Positions 50,789-63,969 of a stretch of DNA of 64,000 nucleotides are shown here, one piece after another. The notes beneath the pieces were generated by a model. That model worked only from the letters and a program-made list of their open reading frames with translations, had not been told where the DNA came from and ran no database searches. Each line of letters starts with the position of its first letter. Position 1 is the stretch's first letter. The stretch is from Chromobotia macracanthus (taxonomy: Eukaryota > Chordata > Actinopteri > Cypriniformes > Botiidae), in assembly GCA_036877525.1 (NCBI GenBank), contig JAZGTH010000066.1:4366501-4430500 (forward strand), in the 5' to 3' direction. The position numbers and the translations under genes are program-made.

Positions 50789-51060
50789 CCCAGTTAATAG
50801 GAAACATTCTTAGAACGCTGATTAACGCTTTCAAAGATATCCAAAACATTCTTGCAGTAACCTTAGCAGAACTTTATCATATCAAAAACGTTATAAAAAG
50901 TTACAGAATTAAAAAATGTTTAAATAATGTTCTTATAAACCAGGAATAATGTTAATTAAACATCTAAAAATTGGATGTTTTGAACGCTCCTAGAACACTC
51001 AAAATAACATTTTTTATGTTTTTATTACTTAATGGAAACATTAGGGAAACGTTCCTGGGT
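50789..51060 (+). mobile_element. CCAGCTAACA-ended, AACGTT-rich element (copy 4, right end truncated)
   Basis: It starts CCCAGTTAATAGG and has the shared blocks GTTACAGAATTAAAAAATG and TAATGGAAACATTAGGGAAA, but the terminal TTGTTAGCTGG is missing. Confidence 0.75.
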
Positions 51061-52208
51061 AGGAACTAAAGCAAACACAGTGGGGGCAGTGAAGCAGGAA
51101 ATCAGGTGAAGGGAAAGAGGAAGTTGCAGGTGTGACACGGGGCCTGTGGAGCCCCAACTAAGCAGGAAGTAAAAGTGAGTAAGAGCAGATGGATGCAACA
51201 TGATTACAGCTTGTAGTTGGAGGAGCCATCTGTTCTGGTGACTGTTTATATCTGTGAACTAAAAATGTGTAGCGATAACCAGCAGAAGCGGGTGAGAGAA
51301 CACAGTGGCAGAAGACGTTTTCAGTGACGGTTCTGGGAGATATTGCGAAAACTAATGCGAGATCTTCGTGATGGTTCCCACAGCCCTGCGTCCCCACCGC
51401 CTGTGTTTTTTTCCAGTTACTTCCTGCCGTCTTCCGCAAAAATCCTGGAGTGAAATACCATTAAGACCAATTAATGTTTCTTATCTCGCCTCCCTTTGCA
51501 AGTTTCCCGAGTTGTTTTATTTTATTTGCATTTACTTAGCAGCATCCGTGGAGTCAGGGAAGGCGCGGCCTTGAGCGATCTTGGTCTCTCAAAGGTAACA
51601 GAGCTCAGCAGTGACTGGTAATGAAAGCGCCGGTGTGTCTCTGACCGTCCAGCCTGCGTCCCGAGACATCTACACAGAGAAAAGACAAAGAGAGGAAGTG
51701 CCACGGTACGTCTGCTGTAAATCCCTCAACTGCGCGAGCTCACATTATTCATTCTTGTCTTGGCGCCTCAATTAGGGGCATGTATGTCGGATGTTTTCTC
51801 CTTTTCAGCCTCTCACTGATTCTTAATTGCCCACACAGGTCATTGTTGGGAAATTAGTTATCGTTGAGTTACGTGTCAGGCTGGAATGGGAATAGCTTTT
51901 GAGCCTTAATCAAAGGTAATGATAAGATAAATGATCTCCTAAATATTCAGCTGGGTTTTGTATCGACGTGATGGAACGTTTTAGAGGAGAAACCGGCACA
52001 GCCCAAAGTAACAATACCCTCAGTATGTACCATCAAGTCTTTTAAAACCCATACACTGTGTACCATTTGTGTGGAACCTTTATATTAAAAAGAGGCAGGC
52101 AGAATCGCATTGCTCAATACTAAACGATCAAACTTTAAAAACACCATTTGTAGTAAACCATTGACTAGTGTGATATATTCTAAGTATACTGAAGTCAGGG
52201 AAAAAGTT

Positions 52209-52322
52209 ATTTATTTTGTTCCTTAAATGAAAGTCAAACAGGTTTGGAAAGACATTAAAATGAGTGAACACCTGCATCAGTTTCATTTTAGTTTTTAATT
52301 TTGGGACGAACTGTTTCTTTAG
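52209..52322. mobile_element. right-end fragment of TTAAAGGGAC-family element
   Basis: CAAACAGGTTTGGAAAGACA, then ATGAGTGAAC and TTTTGGGACGAACTGTTTCT follow the family order. Confidence 0.6.
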
Positions 52323-52620
52323 GAGAAAACAGAAACCTTTAAAGTTGATATCTTCATTAACGCAAGCTGCTAACTTGTACTGAGGGAACAATACGTGTGT
52401 TCCAGAAAGAGGAAATTCAGGACATCACCCTATTTAACAACATGCTGATGATATTACAGATTGCAGTTTGTACAGAATTGACAATAAAGAAAGATTAACT
52501 ACTGGTACACAATTAAAGCTAGAAAATTATTGTTGTTTTCTCATTAGAGAATCTGTGTTTCCCTGTATTTGCTGTTTTGTGCAAACTTCATTTCAATACT
52601 CTGTTAAAGACAGAAGACAG

Positions 52621-52651
<31 letters not shown>

Positions 52652-52652
52652 C

Positions 52653-52739
<87 letters not shown>

Positions 52740-52839
52740 TAGATAGATAGACAAATGGTAGGTAGGTAGGTAGGTAGGTAGGTAGGTAGGGTAGGGTGGG
52801 TGGGTGGTTGTGGTTTGGTTAGGTAGATAGACAGACAGA
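52621..52839. repeat. GATA/GACA/GGTA compound microsatellite
   Basis: GATA runs to about 52710, then GACA to about 52738, then GATA, then GGTA (52758-52790) and GGGTGGGT-like units, ending in GATA/GACA. The YLSI-rich minus-strand frames are repeat translations. Confidence 0.95.
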
Positions 52840-53038
52840 CAGCTAACAGGGACCATTCTCTGAATGTTCTCTCAATGTTATCAGAATACATTCTTGCAGT
52901 AAGTGCTAGTAGAATGTGTTTTTAACATTATATAGTATATCATAAACCAATAGCATTATTCTTCAATCATTAGGGGAATGTAAAATGTTACAGAATTTAA
53001 AAAATATGGGAAACTCACAGCCTTAAATTGTTAGCTGG
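52840..53038 (+). mobile_element. CCAGCTAACA-ended, AACGTT-rich element (copy 5, internally deleted)
   Basis: The left end CAGCTAACAGGGA and the right end TTGTTAGCTGG are intact inverted repeats, but the body is only about 199 bp. GACA/GATA repeat sequence lies on both sides (up to 52839 and 53039-53053), so the element appears to sit inside the microsatellite. Confidence 0.8.
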
Positions 53039-54190
53039 ATAGACAGACAGATAATGCAGTCTACAATCAGTGCATCAGTGAGTTAAACTTGCTCCTCTAT
53101 AACAGAATAAGTCTGTGTGTCTTTTGCAAATCTTTACCCAGGCACCAATGAATGCATTTCATTAGCAAATTCACATATGCACGGATTCCCAGTGGCCTGC
53201 TGTACAGAGGATGAGAAGAGGTTGTTACAGGACAGGCGGTACCTAATCCCGTGTGCTTTATGCTGACTAGAGAAATCAGACAAAATGTCCCACCACTGCA
53301 GCAGGAGAACATGGAGGAGAAACAGAGGAAAGTAGAGCATTCTAAAAGCACTCTACAGCCGCCACACAAATCACCTCCACAACACTTCTGTTTCATCAAT
53401 TACTACTGCTTCTTAATGCGTCAGTCTAAATTAATCAATTAATTAATTATGCATAAGATGTATAGTGTGTAATTAAATATCGGCCACACATATTTAGCTC
53501 TAATACCACACAAATTCCACTTTTTGAATTAATTTTGGATTAATTAAATCCAAGCTGTGCTTTTACAGTAATTGTGTTTTATTTAACGTATTCGCCACAT
53601 ATGCAAATAGGTAAATCAAATTATGTTATTAACGTCAATATGTGTCTCTTATATAAGTATGCCAACAATAATCACAGTGTTAAACACAGTAACAAAATGA
53701 TTCATTGTTCAGAATGTAAACAGTTTTATGTTCTCTGTAATTTACTGCACAAAATTCTTTGTGGTTTACAGAAAACGTGTTGCACATTTTAATGAATCTG
53801 GTCATTTTCTTTAACCTTGCGTATTTTCATACATGGCATTCGAGGATGAGGGCAAACCGGTCCATGCTGGCATCTGTCAAATCTGGCTACAGATAAATTT
53901 ACACCAAAGAAACACAGAGATGAGTGCGGCGCAAAGCATTTTCCCTCAGCAACAAAATACATGGGATGCATTTTCTCCTCTAATTAAAGTTAATACGCCT
54001 ATTTATTTTGCTATTCCACTATACAAAATTATATGGCAAATTGCATTTTATTAATCTGCATTTAACATTTTTAATCCCCTTTTAAACATTTTATTCCCAT
54101 TTTTATTCCATTTTTGGGTCCCGACCCATCAGATCAGAACCACTGGTTTACAACAGCCGGCTCACATCTCTATAAACTATAATATTAAAT

Positions 54191-54238
54191 AATGACACTA
54201 TTTTCCAAAAAAACAATGACACTATTTTCCAAAAAAAC
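54191..54238. repeat. perfect 24-bp tandem duplication
   Basis: The unit starting AATGACACTATTTTCC occurs at 54191-54214 and again at 54215-54238 without change. Confidence 0.95.
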
Positions 54239-55025
54239 AAAAGTATTCTTCAACGGAAAACTAAACCTCTTAGTGTCAATAAAACGTGTCGATGCTCCAT
54301 TATAACTATTATCCCGTCTAAACTGAACAAATTTAGTGCCGGAGCAAAAAACGGTACCTATTAGAGGACAATTTTGTTATTTTTTTTGACAACGATCTTC
54401 TTCTCAAATATATCTACTTACTGACCCGGCAGATCCCACTGTCTGCCTCCTTTTAAAATTTTTCCTTTTTTTCCAGCATTTACAGCCATTAGTAAAAACC
54501 AGGGATGCAAGAGAGTCTGAACTCCAGCTGCGAGTGATGTGGTTGACATGTCTTCGGGCCAATTTATGGAGCAATTAGTCTCACGGAGCCACCGAGGTCA
54601 AAGCCTCTGTAACACTCCGGTCGAGAATAAAATAAAGACTGTGAACAACATGGTAATGTGGTGGTGCACGAATTGTGGGAGAAACTGTTATTTCCACAGA
54701 GACGGTACAATAAAGCCAAAATGAGGACATATCTGCTGTCTGTAGGTGGAGTTTTTTTAGACTGCAGGAGCTAAGACCTCTACTGACTGGAGTCAACAAA
54801 CCATTAATAGGATACGGCTCAGATAAGCTGTATGTGTTCGTATTGGCACTCATTTTGTTTTTTTTATCTTGGTGTCTTGGCTATCAATTTATGCCCTTTT
54901 TTGTAAGCGGCTTTGAAGGAAACAGCATCTGCCAAGGAAATCAATTTTCAAAATCAAAAGATGCGCAGTAATATATTCTTCAAGCTTTTCTTACGAAATG
55001 AACTGAAAATGTTATCATTATATAA

Positions 55026-55140
55026 ATCATGATATGAATCATGATATGAATCATGATATGAATCATGAATCGTGATATGAATCATGATATGTATCATTAC
55101 ACGAATCAGGAACCACTATATGAATCATTATATGAATCAT
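55026..55140. repeat. ATGATATGAATC-type minisatellite
   Basis: Units around ATCATGATATGA repeat about eight times with increasing divergence toward the right; the reading frame across it is a repeat translation. Confidence 0.85.
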
Positions 55141-55881
55141 TTCATAAAAGCTGTTTTATTTTACACCCGTTACTGGAAACTTTGGCTCACTATAAACTGA
55201 TTATGGTTGACTGCATATATTTCAGAACTGGAAAGTTTTACGTGATGCTGCATCCACATCACTAGGTGTCAGTATAGGTCAAATGCAGCTGACATATCAG
55301 CCAGTACATCATGAGCAAAAATAAAACTACAGAGGGCACCGTATAATATCAGTTTTATTTTCGTAGGCTTTCCTCTGGAGTGTTGTTAGGTACAAAAACG
55401 CTTAGCATAACGTAACAGCCTGTCTGCTAATCTTAAACACGTTTGCTATCAAACATTTAAGACGCACATGATTCAATTGTTACACACTCCAGTAATACAA
55501 ACGCAGAGGTTGCCTGATCCTCCTTTTAAAAAATGGATTTTATTCAAATGCAATCAAATCTGTGAAAATAAAGAGGCATGCTTGTGTTGAAAAGTAACAG
55601 AGGAATATAACACAAATTGATTTTCAGAAAAGTGTTGAGTTTATTGACAAAGTGCTAATTGATAGAAAATACATGTCCTTTAACATGCGTGTGTTTCTGT
55701 CTCACAAACACACACACAGTTAATTAACATCCATGACTGTACATAATTCCTTTCATCCCTGTTTTGATCCAGAACGGAATAACATTACTTAATGCTGATA
55801 GCACCTGAGGAACACTCTGGAAAACAATCTGGCTTAAATTAGCATACTAATTGAAACAGACCATATTAATGAAGCAGTGTA

Positions 55882-55904
55882 AACACACACACACACACAC
55901 ACAC
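55882..55904. repeat. CA microsatellite
   Basis: About 11 CA units. Confidence 0.95.
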
Positions 55905-57373
55905 GATTAGAAAAGCTTTTGGTAATTAATAAAAGGGAAAATAGCTGAACACATTAAACAAGTCCTGGGTGTGTTCCCTAACCTTTGACTTCTGCACTAT
56001 TGGGAAGGATGACTTCAGACATCTGTGGTGTGTATCGCCTTAATTAACTAAACGTGCTGGATTAATCAATGCAACCGGACTATAGAGTTGAAACCCAATG
56101 AAGTATGCTTATTGAGTACGAGGTCAAAGAGGCTTAACCATGAAATCTGTTGGCAAATCACCCAAACATTATTCATTGTATTGAAAGAGGTCCTTACAGT
56201 AAACACACTGAAACGGAAAGGTAATATAAAACATAATACACACCAGGTACGTATTTTGTAACCAATAGTCAGTGAGAAATAAAGAAGAGCGGGGCTTGAT
56301 TTAATCCATTGGTAATTGATTGGGTCGTAAAAAATTGGGCATGCCATATCAGCACATACTTCGAAGGAGGCTTTTTGACTGGGATTTGTCACGGATCTTC
56401 TAAATCCTTGTGAGGAATTTCAGGTACAAAGTTATAATAACACTGGCAATGCCAAGAGCTAGAGTACCAGTCAAACCACAAAAAACACACGTAACCTTTA
56501 TTGACATCTGTTGATTAATTACAATCTACCAGAGCCCACAGAAAGCAAGACCGGGCCAAAAAACAAAGCCTAAAATGTGTCTCTTTGTGTTTGCCTCTTA
56601 CACCCTTTTTTACTGTGCTTTTGTTCTGTGGAGCAGGAGAGTTTTGCATGCCCAACCTTTAGGGAAATTAATTCATTTACTAAGTGTCTTAATAATTACA
56701 CTGACATTGGGGTTAATTGCCTAATCCGTATTGCCATAGACGCGTCCTGTTGAAATCCCCACACAATCTGTTCTAGAAAACGGGGGCCAGAAGAGACCCG
56801 CAACAGTGGGAGACTTTGACCTAAATACAAAGTTTTCTCTGAATGTGAATGCTTTTTTATTCTGAATCGTAATCTGGCTAATGTTGTTTTTTTTATCCGT
56901 TTGGAGCAACGTGTGGAGCGCGTAGCTATTTTTTCCCCGGATCCCGTATTGGAGTTACAAGTGTGAAATTGCACAAGAAGGAAATACGCTGCTGCTGTGT
57001 GACGTGTTTCTGAATGCCTCGGTCGACTTTAAAAAAAGAAAAAGCAAGAATTAATGAGGCACTAAATTTAAAATAAAAACTGGCTGCAAATAACGGCAAC
57101 TAATGATGCATAACTTAAAAAGAAATATCGTACAGCATGCATGCACTCCATTCTTAAAAAACTGCAGCTATCAGAAACCCTAATGCACGCAGATACTGTG
57201 TGTATGGCTTTGGAGGGCTTTCTAAATACCATACCACAAGATAATGCAAACATAACACAAGGATAAACTGTCAGACTTTAACTCTTCAGGGGAAGAGTCC
57301 AGCTTCTAGAATGAAAATGCTATGATGATAAGTGTTTAAAGTCGTCTCATTAACAAGGCTGATTTTTTTGTTA

Positions 57374-57705
57374 CAGGGCAGTTCTTTATGGGGCATGTTG
57401 TCACATTCTGTGGGGTAAGTTGTCACAATAGAAACCTGCTCTTGTACAAACTAAACACATTTGGGGAAAAAAATAAAATGTCCTCCTACACAGCATCTGT
57501 TTTTATTTTATATATGTGTGCGTTTTAAGCAGTTCAATGGTCTTTCAGTAAAATTAGGGAACAAAGCAAAGATGGAAAACGTAACATTCAAAAATGTCAA
57601 AACATGCAATTAAAGGTACTAATTTCATATTAATTGAAATAATTGTGTTATTAATAATTATGTGTGACAACTTGCCCCAAAACTATTGTGACAACCCTGT
57701 CCCTG
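57374..57705. mobile_element. CAGGG-ended inverted-repeat element with TTGTCACA motifs
   Basis: The left part has CAGGGCAG, GGGGCATGTTGTCACA and GGGGTAAGTTGTCACAATAG. The right part has the complements TGTGACAACTTGCCCC, CTATTGTGACAA and TCCCTG. The arms are imperfect inverted repeats around a non-repetitive centre. No coding capacity. Confidence 0.65.
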
Positions 57706-58446
57706 ACACAAAAATAAATAAAACATACCCTGTCCTATGAACACACCTTTGAGATGAACTCCACCTTCATTATATACATTAATGCATTAATGTACTAACA
57801 GTTACTGAGATGCGGCCTGTGTGATTTCCCCTTATGACAACAAGCCCCGGCTCCCCACCCATTTCCTGGTGTTATTCTGTCAATCACGAACCTCTAATTG
57901 CATTGAGAGACAATCAGTTACTTTCCCCTTGGATCATTCAAACATAACTAATCACAGGCCCTCTAGCATTTTTTCTTTTCTTTTTTCCTTTCATTTTTTT
58001 TGGATCACCAAGGTCTTCTATCTATGTTGATATCTCATTAATCAAACCCCGCCACATGAAAGGAAGGCTGCCAACCCCATCAGCGCTCTAATAAGATCTG
58101 CTGAAGTTAATCACTGTTCAAACCTGCAAAATTGATCAACGGCTCCAAACAATGACATTCATATTCAGCCGTCCGCCATATTGCCACAAACAGTTTCCCT
58201 GCGTGAGTGAACTGCTTTATCTCACTTTACTGACATTCACAGTTGTCCTCTGATGCGTCCTGCAGTAACAATACTTACCGTAAAGTGACATCTTGGCTTT
58301 TGCAATATATAAAGCACACTATCAAATGTTACATTTAAAAAAACTGCATTATTATATTTTCCTATGTTTTAATATTCAAATTGTGATTTTTTTATTGCAA
58401 TGAGCACTTCTTTGTCCCTCTGTGGGTTTGGAATAGATTTCCCCAC

Positions 58447-58798
58447 TTTTAAAGGCAGGGTAGGTGATCTTCTCCAGAAACCATTTTTTTATGCTGGTTG
58501 AAAGTCTCTTAAATAGATATATATTAATATAAACACATTATATTAAATATATATAAATATATTTCTAAAAATATGTATCTTCTGTGGAAGGTGCAGGACC
58601 ATAAAATGTTCATCCAATCATTTCATTTGGTCCAAATACAATGATTGGATGTCATATTTGCCTGTTAAACTATGTATTTGCATACACTATTGGAGAAGGC
58701 ATGGCCCTGGTGATCACTCTGAATAGAGGGCGAGATCTTGTGCTTTAAAACTAGGTTGTTATTGCTAGCCTCTCAGAAATTGCCTGCCTTACCTTTAA
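58447..58798 (+). mobile_element. AAAGGCAGGGTAGGT element, copy 1
   Basis: The left end TTTTAAAGGCAGGGTAGGTG and the right end TTGCCTGCCTTACCTTTAA form an imperfect terminal inverted repeat. The interior includes CTTCTGTGGAAGGTGC and GAGAAGGCATGGC, which recur in the opposite orientation at 60290-60647. Confidence 0.75.
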
Positions 58799-60289
58799 GA
58801 TATCATTTATTCATTTATAGCGACATACAGTCATAAACAGCAAAACTGTCCCAGTACCTCATACGACTTAAGTGGCCACAAAACCTGGTATTTAGTTTCC
58901 CTTGAAATGCTTGTCACACTTGCTGGACCAATCAGAGGTGACCTTTCGGGGTGACAAACAAAGCCAGCTGTGAGAAATTGCACACACATTCACTTACATA
59001 ACCAAATCATGTTCTCACAAGATGAATTGCCCCACAAAATGAACAAGACAAGCCCTTTGGACATTAATCTAAAGCTTAATTCTCATATTTCACAGAACAG
59101 GGTCACAACTGTATCGGAACACATTTACTGTAATCGCACATTGTAGCATATGACAGCAGATCTTCGCTAGAGCTGCACAGCCGACTTTGTTAATATATAG
59201 TTATACATTGAAAGATCAGCATAATTGATTTTGTTTTCAAAAAATGATGGAGCAACAGAGATGCTCATGCATCCCAACAAGGGGAGATAATTCATTTTTC
59301 ATGCACATCTTTTGTTATTTTTTTAATGTGAGTTTGCCAAACCAAATCTCATTTCTCTTCAATTACATCAGCGTGATGCTTATTATTAAAACATCAGGCT
59401 AAAAATACTTGCCGTAATTCCACGCTAGTCTCATGGGATGAGAAATTGGTCTGCCACATCAAATCTCTTATCATTGCTTCTCCATTTTCTCCCATCCACT
59501 CATCATTTCTCCCATTTCCTAATTGAGGCTTACAGACTCGGCACCTTCACACTTTGAGTCATGGACGGAAATTTCAGCAGGTATTGGATTGCAATTCTTG
59601 TGTTTATATCGTTCTTTCCAAGTACAGATCGATTTCTGGCGAGCATACAGATGTCTTTTCTCAGCTAGCAGTATGGTGGATATCCCACTAGCCCTGCCTC
59701 CTCTTATAAGAGCAGAATTGATTATTGTTGCTCATTTCAGTTGTCTGTTTTTTTTGTTGGCCCAAAATGTACTCTCACCTGCACTTTTCTTTGGCACTGG
59801 CGATGTTTTGCATCAAACTGCGAATGCGGGTTCAGAAAAAACAAAGCACTCCCCCGTCGCAGCGCAAATATAAATACTCAGTCATCCCTTTGGCACGAAT
59901 GCCAGAAACAAACTCTGATCTACGCTTTCTGTTTCTTCATACATAAAATCCACAGCACCTTCTTTCTCCATCTGTCTGTCAGTTCATACGCACTCCAAAA
60001 TATTTTCTCAGCGGGCCGACAAATCTAAAGAGGTCCCGTTACAACCTGTTTTCCTGATTTTGACTGACAGCCTGTCATTTAGGCGTGACAGATGCATGTT
60101 GAATTGTTGTCTCTCACTGAGCTTAGAGTCCCATGATTCTCTCACTCCTACTAAAAGTGCCCCGACTGAGGGTGGGAAATACATTACATCTTACAAATAC
60201 AGTCTGTTCAAAGACTGCAGCTTAAATATTGAAATATAATAGGGCAAAAATGCCCATAGTGGAAAAAAACACTATGACTTTTAGAAATT

Positions 60290-60647
60290 AAAATCCTTTA
60301 ATGGTTTGGAAGGCAATTTCGGAGAGGCTATCAATAGCAAGATAGCTTTGAAAGCATAAGATCCTGCCCTCCCTTCAGAAGGCTCTCCAAAGCCATGCCT
60401 CCTCCAACACATAAATGGGCACAGCGGTATGCAAATACATAGTTTGACAGACAAGTAGGACATCCTATTGTAGCATTCGGACGGAATGGATGATTGGATG
60501 AACATTTTATGCTCTTGTACCTTCCACAAAAGATAGATAAAAATATATTTAGACCACTTTTTTTTGCTATCAGGATGTAAAGAGACTTTCAACCAGCATA
60601 ACGAAAAATTGTTTCTGGAAAATAAACAAATCTACCCTGCCTTTGCA
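60290..60647 (-). mobile_element. AAAGGCAGGGTAGGT element, copy 2, inverted
   Basis: Reading the minus strand it starts GCAAAGGCAGGGTAGATT and contains the same internal blocks (CCACAGAAG/CCACAAAAG type, GAGGCATGGCTTTGG) as copy 1, so the two copies form a long imperfect inverted repeat with about 1.5 kb between them. Confidence 0.75.
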
Positions 60648-62874
60648 GTACACTTTTCACACTCTGGTTTATTTCATTTGTCTGATAACATTAGTGGATA
60701 TACATGCATCACTGCAGAATTATGAGTCGTAATGAACAAATGTAATTACCACAATATCTCTAACTATTTGTTCTGCGCTATAAAATGACGTTTTTGGAAC
60801 AAAAGAGCATACTTATTTTGCTAAGGCTAATTTCACAGCTAACATTATGCTCCTTCATAATTAGACCAAATTCATAATTATTCACAATTAGAAAAAAACA
60901 TTTAACATTTTTTGCATAACAGCTTGAATGAAAATATAAAGTGCGTTTTACCTTAATTTTTCTTTGTTCTCTTTACACAGCTCATATTTCATCTCAAGAA
61001 CCCTATTCACTAACACTTTTGTCTCCTTGGTAACCAAGTACGCTTACTTTTGAAAAAAACTGTGTGATAGAAATGATGCCACAGCTCTGCAAACTGTGTT
61101 ATAAAGTATATAAATCATCAGGCTTTCAAAAACAAGCAAAAATAAATGATAAATGCATGACAAAATATCTCTGAGACAGTTTTAATGTAACTGTCATATA
61201 ACAAAGAGAAAAATAATCATCTGGTTTTAATCAAAATCAACCCCTGGGACACAAAAGCGCCCGTAGTTGAAAAAACAGCCAATAACGTTCATTGTGAGAA
61301 CTGTATTTTTCTGATGATGCCATCTTGTCTATTGTGGCGCTTCATTAAGAGCCTATGCAAATGAGAGATGTTATATCAGGCTAATGAGATACTGAATACA
61401 TGAATATGTATTTTTATCAAAAGTTCAATTCCTTTGAAATGCACAAGTCTGAAATCCAGGAGGCAAGCTGAAAGTGTGTCATGCATCTTGTGACTAAGGT
61501 CACTGATCAAAATAATATCATCAAAAACATTAAATCATTGATTAAACGTTGCTTTCTGCACGACCATGGACCCATTATCCACTTGAAGAGCATCAATAAT
61601 TGGTTACATACAGATACATCCATACAAAATGAATGACATCACTGATGTAATAGCTCCCAGATGAGACTAACTTTCACAGCTGGCTTTGAAGTTGTCAGTG
61701 CACAACTGCTGCGTGCACCTTCTGCCTAACCGAACGCCTAAACTATTGAGCCAGCGCAATAATTACACGCTACAACATGGCACTCAATTTAAGAACAACG
61801 GTTGACCTTTAAGCACACTGGAAACTGTTGGGATTTCCAATCATCAATTAGTCCAGTCTATTCCTAAGAAAGCTAAAGACCCCGTGGGGACTCTGTATCG
61901 ATCACGCTCAGCTGCCAACAAGCTCCAGCCCCGAGTTTCAAAACCATGTGTCAGACGTACTTTGCTGCAGCTTCTCTCCGGCACGTTTGAACATGGCTGA
62001 GAATAAAACAAAAGAATCTGATGAAAGCAAAGGCTGATTTTTAAGGGCTGCTATTATCTTACGTTGGGATTCTCTTCTGTGTTTTTGTAAAAGGCAGATA
62101 AGCAGCTCCATGAACTTCTAATGTCTATTATATATAATGGCATGTGATATAGGGTCTCCAGACAAAGATTATGGATAATTTCAGCAGTTCAGCCTGGATT
62201 ATTTTGTTATTTTACATGCATGCAGTGGGATGGGAAAATCTGAGACCACATTGAAAGTCTGGGATTCAAAATACAACCTAAACTTGGAAATAAACAGTAC
62301 GTTTTAGGGTTTTGAAAAAAGTAGATTACCACATCAAACATAAGTACTTGATAACATTGAACAAATGTCATAAAACAAAGAGATTAGGGTAAAAATACAA
62401 AAATACAAACATAAGGGTAAAAATACAGTAAAGATGGTAAATTATACATTTACATGAGGTGTGGAACAATCAAGTAACCTATGAAGGTTTTTTTATGACC
62501 TGTTTTTCACACTACTTTGGACAAACATCACGTACATTAGTTTTTGGACCAAAGTTTCAGATGTTCTTGATTCCATTAAAGAACACAAAATGTTCTTTGG
62601 AATGTTCTCAAATCATGCCAGAAAAGATGGATCATCAGGTTTTGCACAAACTTATAACTCATTATTATGTTGACAATATAATCTGTAATGGAATAAAAAT
62701 CAATCCATTACAAAAATTCAAAACAGAAGCATTTTCACTAGTGCTATCAGACTTTTGGAGCCCACTGTATTCGTCCCAGAATCCCCCAGTCTAAATTTCA
62801 GAAAATGAAATCCATCATATCATTTTTCATTGCACAAAAGCAATAAAATCTGATTAATAAAGCATAAATCTAGC

Positions 62875-62976
62875 TTTCCTCCAGCTTAACTGGTAAAGCG
62901 TGATGCCTGCAATGCCAAAATCGTGGATTTGAACGCACTGTAAATTGCTCCGGAAAAAAGCATCTGCCAAATGCAA
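62875..62976 (+). mobile_element. degenerate tRNA-derived SINE
   Basis: A degraded head (CCAGCTTAACTGGTAAAGCG) with GTGGATTTGAACGCACTG, then the tail AAAAGCATCTGCCAAATGC. Part of the B box region is lost. Confidence 0.65.
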
Positions 62977-63509
62977 TAGCTGACTGGACTGTGTACGGCA
63001 ACATAAGCAAAAAAAAGTACTCGGGCAACATATAAGGGATTCTAATGTAGCCACACAAACACACTCCCTCTGTGACTCTCTGTGATCACCAATGCCAAGG
63101 ATACAGGAAGCTTAGCATCCAGCCTGCATCTAAAATCAGATCCAGATTGTAGCATTTCACTTGAGCTCTCAAAGCCCAAATAAGACTGTGAGTGTCTGTT
63201 CTCACGAAAGCCAACAGTCCTGGACCACAGAAAAGAGATGCAACATCTAAAAGCTGTGCATGCGTCCTCTCTGAAACAGTTTTGATACAATGCAAGTGTG
63301 CAAAATCTATAACACTTTGTTATATAACACTCTTTGTTGAGCTTTTGCTGGATAAATTCCTGAAGCTTCATTTCCGAGACCCTAGAAGGAATCAAAGGTT
63401 CAGAGAATTCCATGGAACTGGCGAGTAACGTCACAACCTGGGCTCTTTTTAAAGACCTACTGATAGACCGACTGAGCTTCAGTGTTTGTGTGTGTCCTTG
63501 TGTGTGTGT

Positions 63510-63860
63510 CCGGACCAAATGTCCCCTCAAGTATGGTAATACCAGTCAATTTTAACCTTGTGGGGACATTTTCTAGGTCCCCATGAGAGAACAAGCTTTT
63601 TAAAATCACACACAATGATCTGTTTGGAAAATATAAAAATGCAGAAAGGTTTCTGTGATGCCTAGGTATGGTGTGATGGGTAGGGTTATGGGATAGAATA
63701 TACAGTTTGTACATTATTAAAACGATTACGTTTCTATGGAATGTCGCCAAAAACATGAAAACCCAACACAGGTGTGTGTGTTTACCTAACCATGTACTGG
63801 GGACAAATTTGTACTCAAAAGTCAAATCTGAGCAAAACCTTCTTTTGGGGATGTCAATAG
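63510..63860 (+). repeat. interspersed fish repeat with GTGGGGACATTTT and GGTAGGGTTA motifs
   Basis: Blocks CCTTGTGGGGACATTTTC, GGTCCCCATGAGAGAACAAG, AAAATGCAGAAAGGTTTCTG, GATGGGTAGGGTTATGGGAT and AGAATATACAGTTTGTACA occur in the order seen in an abundant cyprinid repeat that is typically joined to TG microsatellites, as here. Family name not assigned. Confidence 0.7.
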
Positions 63861-63895
63861 AAGCCTATAGAATGTCCTTATTTAGACAGATAAGT

Positions 63896-63899
<4 letters not shown>

Positions 63900-63968
<69 letters not shown>
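63900..63968. repeat. long TG microsatellite
   Basis: About 34 uninterrupted TG units following the interspersed repeat. Confidence 0.97.

Positions 63969-63969
<1 letters not shown>

Noticed and set aside
59523..59873. 116-aa plus-strand frame
   Set aside because: Hydrophobic patches only; overlapping frames are equally open and no family is recognised.
62459..62794. 111-aa plus-strand frame possibly from a transposase or retroelement
   Set aside because: No catalytic motif or retroelement signature could be seen.
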